A stretch of 64,000 bases of DNA, from contig JAYKKM010000047.1 in NCBI GenBank assembly GCA_035772405.1, positions 62,001 to 126,000 on the forward strand, in the 5' to 3' direction. Of this stretch, positions 49,401 through 60,000 are shown one piece after another. The translations under genes were made by a program, and so were the position numbers. The stretch's first letter is position 1. Every line of letters begins with the position of its first letter. The stretch is from Chrysogorgia sp. JL179-B06 (lineage: Eukaryota; Cnidaria; Anthozoa; Scleralcyonacea; Chrysogorgiidae). The notes beneath the pieces are model-generated. The model was given only the letters and a program-made list of their open reading frames with translations. It was not told where the DNA came from and ran no database searches.

Positions 49401-49529
49401 TTTGCAAACTTTTGTATAGCAGTCGGTGAAATACATACTGGAAAGTCAATTATTTGACCAAGTATCGTTGTTGAGGTATCAATACAAGACACATCTCGTA
49501 ACACTCTAGGTCGCAGTCTTAACCTAAGG
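46475..49529 (-). CDS. 2-hydroxyacid oxidase-like gene, three exons (partial)
   Basis: FMN-dependent alpha-hydroxyacid oxidase family (peroxisomal glycolate/L-hydroxyacid oxidation). Exons: 49529-49372, 48304-47796 and 46633-46475, all with AG/GT borders and compatible phases (158, 509 and 159 nt; 275 codons). Motifs: [61 protein letters not shown] (the substrate/FMN Lys), [17 protein letters not shown] (active site), [20 protein letters not shown] and [13 protein letters not shown] (phosphate binding). The family usually has SNHG; here it is SCHG. The usual QLYVYKDR is QIDIFKR, losing the catalytic-region Tyr. The first exon and the last exon are not visible in the window. It could be a divergent paralogue or a decaying copy. 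Confidence 0.85.
48434..48690 (+). repeat. Dispersed repeat, copy 4
   Basis: GAAATACGAATCCGCAATAA, CCCCCTCGCCCGCCTTTTCT and GTTCGTCGTATGTAG ... ATTTCAATTCTGAAAACAG. Close to the inverted 28115-28380 copy. Confidence 0.75.
49187..49282. repeat. Short inverted-repeat MITE
   Basis: TTCGTTCTTTAAAAAATCCC and GTTTATTTT pair with AAATAAACGGGATTTTTAAA and GAACG at the other end. Confidence 0.75.
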
Positions 49530-49682
49530 CTAAGAACAATACAATAAGATTTATTAGGTTCCCCACAGGGATATTCATACCTAATTTACAAACAAGTATT
49601 GACAATTAAAATAAACATTGTGTATAAAAAAACGGAACCCTTAGAAAATTAATTAGTATTCTTTTAAAACAAGTTATTGTAG

Positions 49683-49702
49683 GTCAGGTCAGGTCAGGTG
49701 AG
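49683..49702. repeat. AGGTC microsatellite
   Basis: Four tandem AGGTC units downstream of the mariner-like terminus at 49618-49680. Confidence 0.8.
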
Positions 49703-50107
49703 GAATATTCCTGCTATACCGGTAACCTCCAATAGCTGTTCAAGGCGCTTCACAATGATAATACTAAATAAAAGTCATTAACAACTGTCTGCGTACAAAT
49801 AACAAAATCTAACAAAATAGAAATGACTCAATGATCTTATGATCATATTAAAATAACACAAATATAGACCGAGGTTGACCGAAAGCTTACAATGGCGCCT
49901 CTGGCTGCTGCTATGCAGTCCCCTGTACAATTAGTATTAGTTTTTGTTGGATGGCCGTTGGATCCTAAGAGCTCATCCGCCCTTTGACAAGTTTTGTTTT
50001 TAGTCTTGCTGGATGTCCAACCATTCTCCTCACTAGCCAGCCAGTGGGGGAGCTGGTTTAGTCGCCGACAGCCCGACCATGAGCAGGTACACTGCAAAAA
50101 AAGCATT

Positions 50108-50745
50108 TTTGTCTTTGAGTAAAATTACTCAATTTACGAGTAAAACTACTCAATTTGTGAGTAAACTTAGCGTTTTACTCAAGATATTGTGTAATTTTAC
50201 TCAAAATGTTTTTACTCTTGTGCTTGAGTATTTATACTCAATCGTTTGAGTAAAAGATTACTCAATATTTTGAGTCAAAAGATGGCATGCGTAATTTTAC
50301 TCAAAGAGTTGCGTAAAATTACTCGAGTAATGAGTAAGTTATCACTTTCACTTTACTCAAATAACTGAGTAAAACAACAGTGAGTAAAATTACGCATTTC
50401 TTTGAGTAAAATGCCAGTTTTACTCAAACACCGAGTAAAGCTAATTTCGTGTGAGACGCTTTACTCAGGTTTTGAGTAAATTGGATACAATTTACTCAAC
50501 GTCTGAGTAAATCAAAAGTAGGTTACTCAAGGCCTGAGTTAAATGAAAGCACATTACTCAGGAACTGAGTAAAGGTATCGTTTGAGTAAATGTTTACTCG
50601 ATAATTTGAGTCAAAAGGCGCGAGGAGTAATTGAACTCAAATAGTTGCGTAACATTACTCAAAAAATCAGTATCACATCAGACATACATTTTACTTTACT
50701 CAAGTAATCGAGTAAGCATCATTACTTTGAGGAGTAAACTCGCCC
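50108..50745. repeat. Dense GAGTAA/TTACTC array
   Basis: About 17 GAGTAA and 16 TTACTC hexamers, roughly one per 19 bases and in both orientations, often as GAGTAAAATTACTC-type palindromes. There is no fixed period and the spacer sequence varies. The left edge is preceded by CACTGCAAAAAAAGCATTTT, which looks like a transposon terminus. No coding frame. Confidence 0.85.
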
Positions 50746-51266
50746 TCACAAACTTTCAAAGAGAGGGTGAAAATCTAGATTAGAATAAACTGTAAAAAGC
50801 AGAAAGCTGATGTCATGAATATTCACAATAGGAAAAGAACATCCGCCAGGCTAGCGAGCGGTGACAGGTAGCCTGTGATGGTAGACTGCATCTTGCTCGC
50901 CAGCCTCCCCCAGTTTCTTTAACGATTTCGATTTTTGTTCATAAAAGTTTCAAACAGAACGCGCAAATCACAACATGATGTAAAATTGTCCTTCGTTTTA
51001 TGAACCGTCTAAGTTTTTGAACCCTTTGTTCTGGCAATAGACTCATTCACAGCATGCATTGGCGATGCATTGGCGATAACAGGATACGATGACGTTGTGA
51101 TGCGTCAAATGGCACGGCAACCAATCGTATTACGCGCGGCAATTTCGCAACAGAACCTTACACTCTTACACCTGGCTAGCTTCTTTCGGCGTTAGTCAAA
51201 CCATAGGTCAAACCTTCTGAGTTCTGGTGTTAGCGATTGTTTCAGACGCGTTCTCTCGGTTTCGAA

Positions 51267-51350
51267 ATGGCGAAAACAATCGAGGAAGTCAAATAATGGT
51301 TGCTGGAATATGGATTTGAAGATTGCGCTTTTTTAGAGTTCGGGAAATAG
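51267..51350 (+). pseudogene. SAM-domain-like coding scrap
   Basis: An ATG at 51267 reads MAKTIEEVK, stop (51294), WLLEYGFEDCAFLEFGK, stop. The IEEVxxWLxxxGFEDC pattern is the first helix pair of SAM domains. It runs directly into the left terminal repeat at 51323. Confidence 0.4.
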
Positions 51351-51688
51351 TTTGGGCAGTACGGGCTGGCGGGCTGGGAGGGCGCGCGGGGAGTGCTGGG
51401 AAGACGGAAATTGGAGAAGCCTCTGCCCAGTGAGCTCTATATATATATATATCTGGAGGGCTATCTGCCAGTCATTGGCCAGGCAAAAAGTGAAGCCCAA
51501 GATGGCCGACTTTGCACGTCAGTTTCAGTCCCCTACGCGGTTTATATATAAGAAATTGACGTACAAACCGCGCAGGGGACTGAAACTGACGTGCAAAGTC
51601 GGCCATCTTGGGCTTCACGTTTTGCTCGGGCAGATAGCCCTCCAGATATATATATATATATAGAGCTCACTGCCTCTGCCATATAATG
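51323..51688 (+). repeat. Left terminal inverted repeat (with nested MITE)
   Basis: Matches the complement of 63418-63576 at its outer 22 bases, in GGGAAGACGG and in the inner AGAAGCCTCTGCCATATAAT, which is split here by the 51428-51672 insertion. The helicase ATG is 61 bases inside. Confidence 0.8.
51428..51672. mobile_element. Hairpin hAT MITE in the left TIR
   Basis: Nearly the entire 245 bp is a palindrome: CAGTGAGCTCTATATAT termini, CTGGAGGGCTATCTGCC and GCCCAAGATGGCCGACTTTG arms around 51548. The perfect 8-bp target duplication CCTCTGCC is at 51420-51427 and 51673-51680. Confidence 0.95.
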
Positions 51689-51749
51689 TTTCCAAAATGG
51701 CGATAAATTTCCGAGGGGAGACTGGTACGCATTACCTGTTGTCAACAAG

Positions 51750-54700
51750 ATGGAGAAATATGCAAATGAATTTGAGGGTGTTTTGTCTTTGGCAAATAGA
51801 CCATTTCAAGAGGCTAAAGTGAACAGCAGGACAATTTGTTCAGAGTGTTTTAAGAGTAATGGCGAAATTAAATTCCTCTTAGAAGACGCGGGATTAACGC
51901 AGCATTTCCGAATAAAGCATGGTCACTTGTTACTAGATGACAGCATTTTTAAGCATTGTAAAATGCTTTTTCAAGATCTTCACGGTCAGGAAACCGTCAA
52001 AATGTTGGAGCAACTATCCGAAATACGACTTAAGACGGTAAGATTTTCTTAATCTACTTTATTAGTTGGAATATAAACTTTCTCTGTTTTAACTTTGTGT
52101 GTATGTAGTAAATGTAGTATTAGAACAGCACGAATAAACGAATTAATACATAGTTTTGAGAACACCCCGGTTGTTTGAAGTCGATTCGCTTCATTCTGGA
52201 TTTAATAAAAATGACAGCCAATATTTGTTTTACCTTTTACAGTTTATAAAATTTAAAAAGGTTTTAATCTTTAAAATTTCAGCTAAATACAGTTCACACT
52301 GAATTAATAGAATAGCATAATTTGAATTGAGTTCGACTAATGAAATTTTGACATTTAGCATAAGATGTATGTTGATTTTTTGTCTTGTAGAATAGTGCTA
52401 GTGTTGCAATTGGTTCAGAAACACTCCAAGAATTTTGTGTTATACACATTGATACATATGAAAGCATGGATGAATCAATGCAGACCAGCCCGGCCATGAG
52501 GATTGTTGGAAACAGCAGACGAGAAGCAGCAAAATTGTATGGTTTGGTGCTCAAAGCATTTGGCCTTTTGAAGCATTTGGGAGGGATTCCTTGCCAGGTT
52601 CGAGTTTTAGACAAAGGAAATGATAATGATCATCCTGGCCAGTGTTTCAAGTTGTGGAATGCAGGGGATAAAATTTATGTTGAATGTTTTATCACGCCCA
52701 AAAGGGTAAGTTCTAATATTTTAGTACTGTAACTATGGGACCATGTGGACAGTTAAAATGTATGTGTCAAACATCCCGGTCAATCATGGACATCCAATAT
52801 TCATATTTATTAATTGAATAATATTAATATTTATTTAAACACAGAATCACAAAGCATCTACAGTGTATATTACTACTGTATATACCTGTAAATATCAAAA
52901 GTGTAAAGTAATGTAGATATTGTTTTATAAATACATTTATACACATATAACAGGTATAACCCATTTACTCTGGGTGTCATCCATTTAGTACATACTGTAA
53001 ACTGCAGAATATAAGCCCTGGGCTTATACAATTTTGTAAAGGGTTTTGGGTGGGCTTATAAATGGGGGGGGGGGGGCTTTTAAACGGAATAAAAAAAACA
53101 TTTGGGAATGATCAAACTGCTAGTGAAATAAATTGAGACTGACATACGACATTATCAATATACGTTTTTTTATTTACTGGTCTTTAATTAATCAAACACC
53201 TACCAATTTTCTAAACAAAACAAAGGTAACAACCCGAATGTAACTAATAACTCAACAAAACGGATGTCCTACTTGGAATTCATCTTGACAAATATTATTA
53301 AACAGTTTTAACGTCAGTCTGATATACTGAGTAAACTGTTACACCTCCAAAGCCCAAAATTCCGTAAGATTACATTACTAGTAAGAGAGATGGGGTAGGG
53401 GTGGATAAACGTTGATTTTTAGAGGGGGCTTATAACCAGAATATAATTTCTGTTTGTAGATAGATGGGCTTATAAACCGCAGTTTACGGTATGCAAAATA
53501 ATTGACACCCCCATCTGTATGCAAAAAACAATAGAAATGTTATGTACAGTTTTCCCACACTTTGTACATATTAAATGCAAATGCCATGTACTTGTTGTGG
53601 AAAGCTGGTTGTCCAGGCATGACACATGTGTATAAAAGTGATAAAGCTGTTGTAGCTTTAGCAAATAGACTATTTCACTAATTGCCTGCAGTTATATATA
53701 TTGGTTTATGTTCAACTAATTTTCTAAAATGCCCGTTATATTTACATAATTTTATTCAACATAATTATTATAAAAATTAATTTAATTCAACATAATATTA
53801 AAATTATGTTGAAACTTGAAAGAATGCTTTTACTGTATCAGGCTATCAGCATTTAGTACTGTAATTCCACTGGTAGTTAACAAACAATTCCTGTATGTAC
53901 AAGGTATTATAGTTACTTGTAAAGTAAGATTAATTGATGTAACACTTATAAAGTTCATAGAATTACAGTATAAACAATGTAAAAAATTGTCCCAAATAGT
54001 GTAAGTACTTTTAAACCAAAAATTGTATGATGAATCAACATACATGTATATTAACATTAATGATTTATTAATTATTATAGTATTTGGTGCTCCCAAGACA
54101 GCACACCCCATGGATGACGACACAAGAGCAGTCACATGGTATTTCACAGGTTTCTTTGGAAAGTACTTGTACAACACCATTACAAGTTCTTCAAAAAGTT
54201 TTTGGTCACCATGATTTCAGGCCTGGCCAAAAAGAAGCAATCATGCATTTAATTTCTGGACAAGATACTATTGTTCTTATTCCCACTGGAGGTGGAAAAA
54301 CTGTGACATATGCATTGCCATGTATTATGGTTCCTGGTGTGGCTATTGTGGTATCACCGCTTATAATGCTGATGTGTGACCAAGTTGCAAGGTTGCAAGG
54401 ATATGGTATAAACACATGTTACTATAACACTATGCAGAGTGACAGTGAAAGACAAAACATCTTACACAATTTGAAACAGCCCAACTGTCAGTACCAATTC
54501 TTGTTTGTTAGTCCAGAAGCTATTGTAACTGAACAGTTCCAAAGTTGTTTAGACAAGCTCAACAGTGATAGAAGATTGAGCTTTTTTATTATTGACGAAG
54601 CACACTGTATTGACACTTGGGGAAATGAATTCAGACCAGCTTATCAGCAATTAGGTATTTTACGTAAATACAATGTGCCAGTCACTGCTCTTACTGGCAC

Positions 54701-55742
54701 AGCAACAAATCAAACCCTGGATTCCATTAAGGCAACCCTGCAGATGAACAACCCACAGATTGTGAGAATGCCATGCAGAAGGGATAATTTGGTTTATTCA
54801 GTTATTGATAAGAAAGAGACTAATGCTAAGCAGCAGGTATGCCAAATTATTGAAGATGATTATCCAGATGCATGTGGCATAATATACTGTGCAACCCAAT
54901 CAAACACAGTTGAAATGGCATTTGTCTTAAAGCAACGTGGTGTGACAGCTACATTCTACCATGCTGGGGTGGAAAGTGGCGATAAAATGAGAAATGCTTC
55001 CCTTTGGTTAGGTGATATGGTTAAAGTCATGTGCTGCACAAATGCCTTTGGAATGGGGATTGATAAGAGAGATGTACGATTTGTGATACATCTGTCAATG
55101 CCTTCATCCCTAGAAGATTATGTCCAGGAATCAGGAAGGGGAGGCCGTGATGGTGCCAGCTGTTCTTGCCTATTGCTGTTCCGGTTTGGAGACAGGATGT
55201 TCCACCTTCGCAACATATCAAGAATGGCTTTGGAGCAAGTGAAAGAGGATAAGCTCCATCTATTAAATTCACTGACACATTTCTGCATGGAACATTCAGT
55301 TTGCCGACAGCAAATCGTTGCAAAATATTTTGCAGAAGAGGAGGGCGAACCATGCAAGTTATGTGATGTTTGTCAAAAAGGAGTAATCCACGAGGTCAAG
55401 GATTATACCCAAGAAGCAAAAAATGTGATGGAATGTTTGACAAATTTGGTTTCTATCCAGTCCAAAGTCAAAATCAGTCACCTGGTCATGACTTACATGG
55501 GTTCCAAAGCAAAGGAGATTACTGGCAATGGCTTTCATACTGTTCCACAGTATGGAAAGGGTAAAATCAATTTTCGAAACAGTTCAACTCTGACAAAATT
55601 CGTACAGCTTATGATTTTTGAAGGATTTTTGAAGGAGAACTTACGTAACATAGAAGATAGAATTTCACTAACATACCTAACACTTGGTAATGTTACTAAT
55701 TTATTTAATAATACCATTTCAATCAATTTTACTCATTCCTGA
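51750..55742 (+). CDS. RecQ-family DNA helicase encoded by the TIR element
   Basis: Exons 51750-52037, 52391-52705 and 54081 onward, all phase 0 with GTAAGA/GTAAGT donors and TAG acceptors. Residues 1-96 contain a Cys-x2-Cys...His-x4-His arrangement (CSECFKSNG ... LTQHFRIKH). Residues 97-201 are unassigned. The helicase core has PTGGGKTVTYALP (motif I, near residue 271), FFIIDEAHCIDTWG (motif II; usually DEAHCISQWG), ALTGTAT (III), GIIYCATQSNT (IV), CTNAFGMGIDKRDVRFVIH (V) and YVQESGRGGRDG (VI). A Cys cluster CMEHSVC...CKLCDVC (RecQ zinc domain) and a winged-helix-like region follow. It may stop at 55742, or splice out at the GTAATG at 55687 into an unrecognised exon. Confidence 0.85.
52993..53491. 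mobile_element. TIR element in helicase intron 2
   Basis: TACTGTAAACTGCAGAATAT at the left and its inverted counterpart (ATAAACCGCAGTTTACGGTA) at the right, each next to AAGCCC/GGGCTTAT. Flanked by TA dinucleotides. An 11- to 12-G run is near 53067. Non-coding. Confidence 0.75.
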
Positions 55743-55945
55743 TTGGCTAATGACATCAGTATTAAACTTAAATTTTTTTACTAGGGGTATTTAGTAAAAT
55801 ACCACTAGTAAAATACCCTTAGTAAAATATCACATCCGGAATACCACTAAATTATGTATAAAATATTTATCCATGATAAAATGATAAAATGTTAATCCAT
55901 TCACTACATTCAGGAATGCATAAAATTGATTGAAAAAGTATTAAA

Positions 55946-56093
55946 AGGAAATAACACTTGTTCTCAAAGAATTAATGAAAAATCGCACTTGTTTTTGGCG
56001 AAATATTCATAATTCGCACTCATGGTATTATGAATATTTCGCCAAACACGCGTGAGATTTTTCATTAATTCTTCTCGAACCGTGTTATTTCCT
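55946..56093. repeat. Palindromic MITE between the convergent genes
   Basis: AGGAAATAACAC ... AATTAATGAAAAATCGCAC ... GGCGAAATATTCATAAT, mirrored to GTTATTTCCT at 56093. Confidence 0.8.
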
Positions 56094-56294
56094 ATACTAA
56101 TACATGTAGAGTATTCTTTTAATATATACATCTCACGGTTTAGAATAAACAATACTGTACTCCCAATGCAAAATGGCTATCAACCAGAAGAAACTCAAGA
56201 ACAAACTGAAATATGACAGAGTTGTAAAAACCAACTTTTATAGAGACTGGCCTGAGCCAGTGGCCCTGTTGAAGGCTGTCTCAGCAATATGTTA

Positions 56295-56617
56295 AAGTGT
56301 ATATAACGTCTGTGGGGAATTTAACATATTTGTAATCTGTGGATTCTCCTGAGACAAATAGTAATATATCTTGTCAGCTGAAAATTTCATCTTCATAGAC
56401 TTTTTGGTGTTAATGTTGACGGAAATGACGTCATAGTGGGCATCTGTAAAGTTGTTTTCATGTAGACAAATGCCCGCTATGACATCACTTCCGTCAACTT
56501 TAACAGCAAAAAGTCTATGAAGATGAAATTTTCAGCTGACAAGATATATTACAATTTGTCTCAGGATAATCCATAGATTACAAATGTGTAAAATCCCCAC
56601 AGACATTATAGGCACTT
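56295..56617. mobile_element. Long-arm palindromic MITE
   Basis: The 323-bp arms run from AAGTGTATATAACGTCTGTG inward through CTGAAAATTTCATCTTCATA to about 56445 and are mirrored closely on the right. Arm mismatch is low, suggesting a young insertion. It lies in the gap between the converging genes. Confidence 0.85.
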
Positions 56618-57013
56618 CATTATAGGCTAAAATCTGTCATTTATACCCCCAAAATATAAGAACCTGTTTTAGCTTGAATATTGAAACCAGTTCTTATTTG
56701 GAAAAATTGGAGGACCTACTGTAGAACAGGGTCTGTGTCTGTGGTGTTTCAGTAGACACCAAATATAGAAGAACCTTAATACTAACTTCAAAAAATGCTG
56801 GTTTTTGTTTTTAACACAATTTGTGATTTTAGATCACAGACCAATCTGACAATGACAAAATTAACTGTGGGTATAGCAGAATGAAAACAGTTATAACTTC
56901 ACATATGATGATTATTAATTTCATATTTCTGCCAAACATGGTCACCGCAGTTATTTTTCTCAATTTCAGAAGAAATGGTAGTTATTGATAATTATTTTTA
57001 CTCACTATTTGTT

Positions 57014-60000
57014 CTACCCCATTAAAATTTTGTACCTTAAATCAGAGAAACTCTCATATATTTTAGTTTTAAATGACTCCTTAATCTTGTCCTTTCCTTT
57101 CTGCACCACATTGAGCAGGTTTTTTGGAACTTTTCCAGCAGCACAACCCTTATTATCAAGAGGGTAGCATTCCACTTCTTGGCGTTTCTTGTCTTCAAAA
57201 AATCTTTTCTGGAGACAAAACCAAGCACCTTTCAGCTGGTCTGGCAATGGTGACTGGACGGAATGCCTGGAAGTAGGATGTACATCAAAGCCTTCTTTGT
57301 CCATGTATGCACTTCTCGTGTACTTCATCATGTCCAGATTTGACATCAGCCGCTCACACATAATGACTGTTGTATGACCAGAAACATACTTCTTTAATGG
57401 CTGCACAACCTCAGCTTCAACAAAAGCATCAAGCTCAATTCCATGGCCTTTCTTTCCTAGATAGATGGATAGATTTATTAGCAAGCATTTTTCCATTAGA
57501 GTAGGCAACAAATTTTTGCAAAGAGTTGAAATAATGCAAACTGAAAAACTATATAATTATTATAAAGATAAAATTATAATCACAAATACATATTATCTAA
57601 GGTCAATGATGTATTGCATTGTAAATATTAGTACTTCTATTGATAAAAGTATGCAGGTGCTAGTATTTACATTTTACAATGCAATACATCATCATTCACA
57701 TTAGTTAGTATATATTTGTAATTATATATAGAATACCTAAAAGATTGATACAGCAGTTTTTCTGCAGCAGCATTCTTGTTGCAGTTGGCCACTTTACAAG
57801 GAAGTTGACAATATGGCGCAACACTTCTGTATAATAGTTGCGAAAACCAAGCTGTGCATACATTGGCACTTGAGCTTGGTAGACAGCTTCACGTGCAAAA
57901 CCATCTCCATATGCTATTGCATTATCATACAATTTCTGGAGAGGACCATAAAACAGAAATGCAGTTGCCCTATGCTGGAAAGCAATATCATCTTTGGATG
58001 ATGCCAAAAGCCACTCCTTAAATCTGGTAAGCAGGAGGCTGGTATTATCCATTTGGATGAGCTCTTCTCTTGAAGGAAATAAGCTGCTATCAGCAAATTC
58101 AAGAGCAGCGGCAATACCATAGGACCTACATGCATCGTTAATGGCCTCTCTAACTTTCACTAGATTGTTTTCCTGAAACTTTTTCTTTTTGAACACCTCG
58201 GCTGTGAGTCTCTTTCGCTTCATTACTTCAGTCCACAGGTAGTGAAAGCCTGAAGAACCATGGACTTTGAAAACTGCTTCACAAAAGTACCCTTTGTTGT
58301 GAAGGTCACCTGGGCAAAGTCCAACCCACTTATATGATGCTGATCTGCACATCGCTGCATTGTTTGTCTTGCACGTCCCGACATCTCCAACTACAGGTGT
58401 AACAAATCCAGAACATGTTCTATTCCATTCGTGTACCACTTGCTGAGCAGATGAACATTTGGTTGGCTTCTTGGAAAATGTTGAGTCAATTGTTTGAATT
58501 AGCAAGTCCTCCTCATCAGATAGTGCCCTGTCCTCATCAAAAATGTGTTGAATATCACTTAGCTTCAATTCTTTGGCCATAACAAGTGGTGAAGGAATAC
58601 TAGTGAACAATGGCCCATGAAAACATGATCCAGACTCAACCAAAAATCTGCACAGAACAGTGTTCCTTTCAAGAACAGCAAGACTCAATGGTGTCATACC
58701 ACATCCCTCTCTAGCATTTACATCCAGGCCCAGGTCAACTAAATACTTCACAAGGTTTCCATTGTTTTGTTCAACAGCCACATGTAACATACTCCTCTTC
58801 AGGTGATCAGTGATCATTGCATCTTTTCTGTTGTCCTGGTTGTCCACAGAATTCATGTAGGACTCTTCACTGTTTGTTGCAGCCACATTTAACAGTTTTT
58901 GTGTTAAATAATTGTAACCTTCCCAGAAAGGTTTGTCTTCAATTTCAAAGCGTTGTTTCTCGTGTTCTAGGGTGATTGTTGCTGTATTTGAAGTACGCAC
59001 ATCTTCCGAATATTCTTCATCATCAGAAGTGTTGTCATTATTCAAATCATCTTCCATTAATCCATCCAGTGCTTTCTCACTTGATCGCATTCGAATCTCA
59101 GTGTTTTTCATATAGTTGTAATGACTTTTTTGGCTGAGCAGGAGTTCAAAATGAGATCTTGAACTAACAACATCAAAGTTACCACTTATGCAGTCAAAAG
59201 GTAGGTACTCTGCATTTCGCTTTTCATTTGGCAAGCTGAATTCATCAGATAAATTGTCCAAGATGCTCATTGTGCCAAGGACAGTACTGTTATCTTCCAA
59301 TGACAGAGGTAGGATATGCACATTACTCTTCATGTTTGGAACAGCGTTTGCAAGTATTTCGTCTTCCTTTGGTACATTTATGTTGTACTTTGCAGTGCTT
59401 TGGAAATCAGCAGTTTTTAGATGCGAGTTCAACTGCAGTTCAGTCATTTCCTTAAGCTGTCTCACAGTTAATGGAATTTTGTTCAAACTAACATCCAAAA
59501 TTTCCAATAAGTACTGATCAACAGCTTCAGAAAATAATGAGGCCTTTTCCGGATCACTCTCAAGAAAAATATCTTCTGGTTTCATTTCGGTGGCTGAACC
59601 TTGAGGGAAAAGACAGGCTTCTTTGTCTTCAAGAATTTCCTCCATACCATCTACATTTGGTATGAGCACAGCTTGGCCAGTAAAATTCCACATTGTTGGA
59701 CTGAGTGATTTAAAAAGACGTAAATGCTTCCTGTTTCCTCGGTATATGTTGATGTTATCCATCAGTAAAATTACTGGAATATCTGCTGGAGATAAATTGG
59801 TTACATCCTCTTTCTGCTTCATTCTTCTGCTGTCGAAGAACTTCATTGCTTTTTCCCAACTCACTGTCAAACCAAGATGATTTAGCATGCTGATGAAACG
59901 GAGCCCTGCTCCAAATGATATGCACAAGCACGTGAACATCAATTTGAAGTCATTTGGAATTTTCTGACTTCTTAAGCTAGCCAGAATAGCAAGAGAATGT

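Noticed and set aside
49530..51300. First exon of the hydroxyacid oxidase
   Set aside because: Searched on the minus strand for the expected N-terminal motif (a DYE.. start and an Asp-rich YY..GA segment); none found. It may lie beyond the window or be lost.
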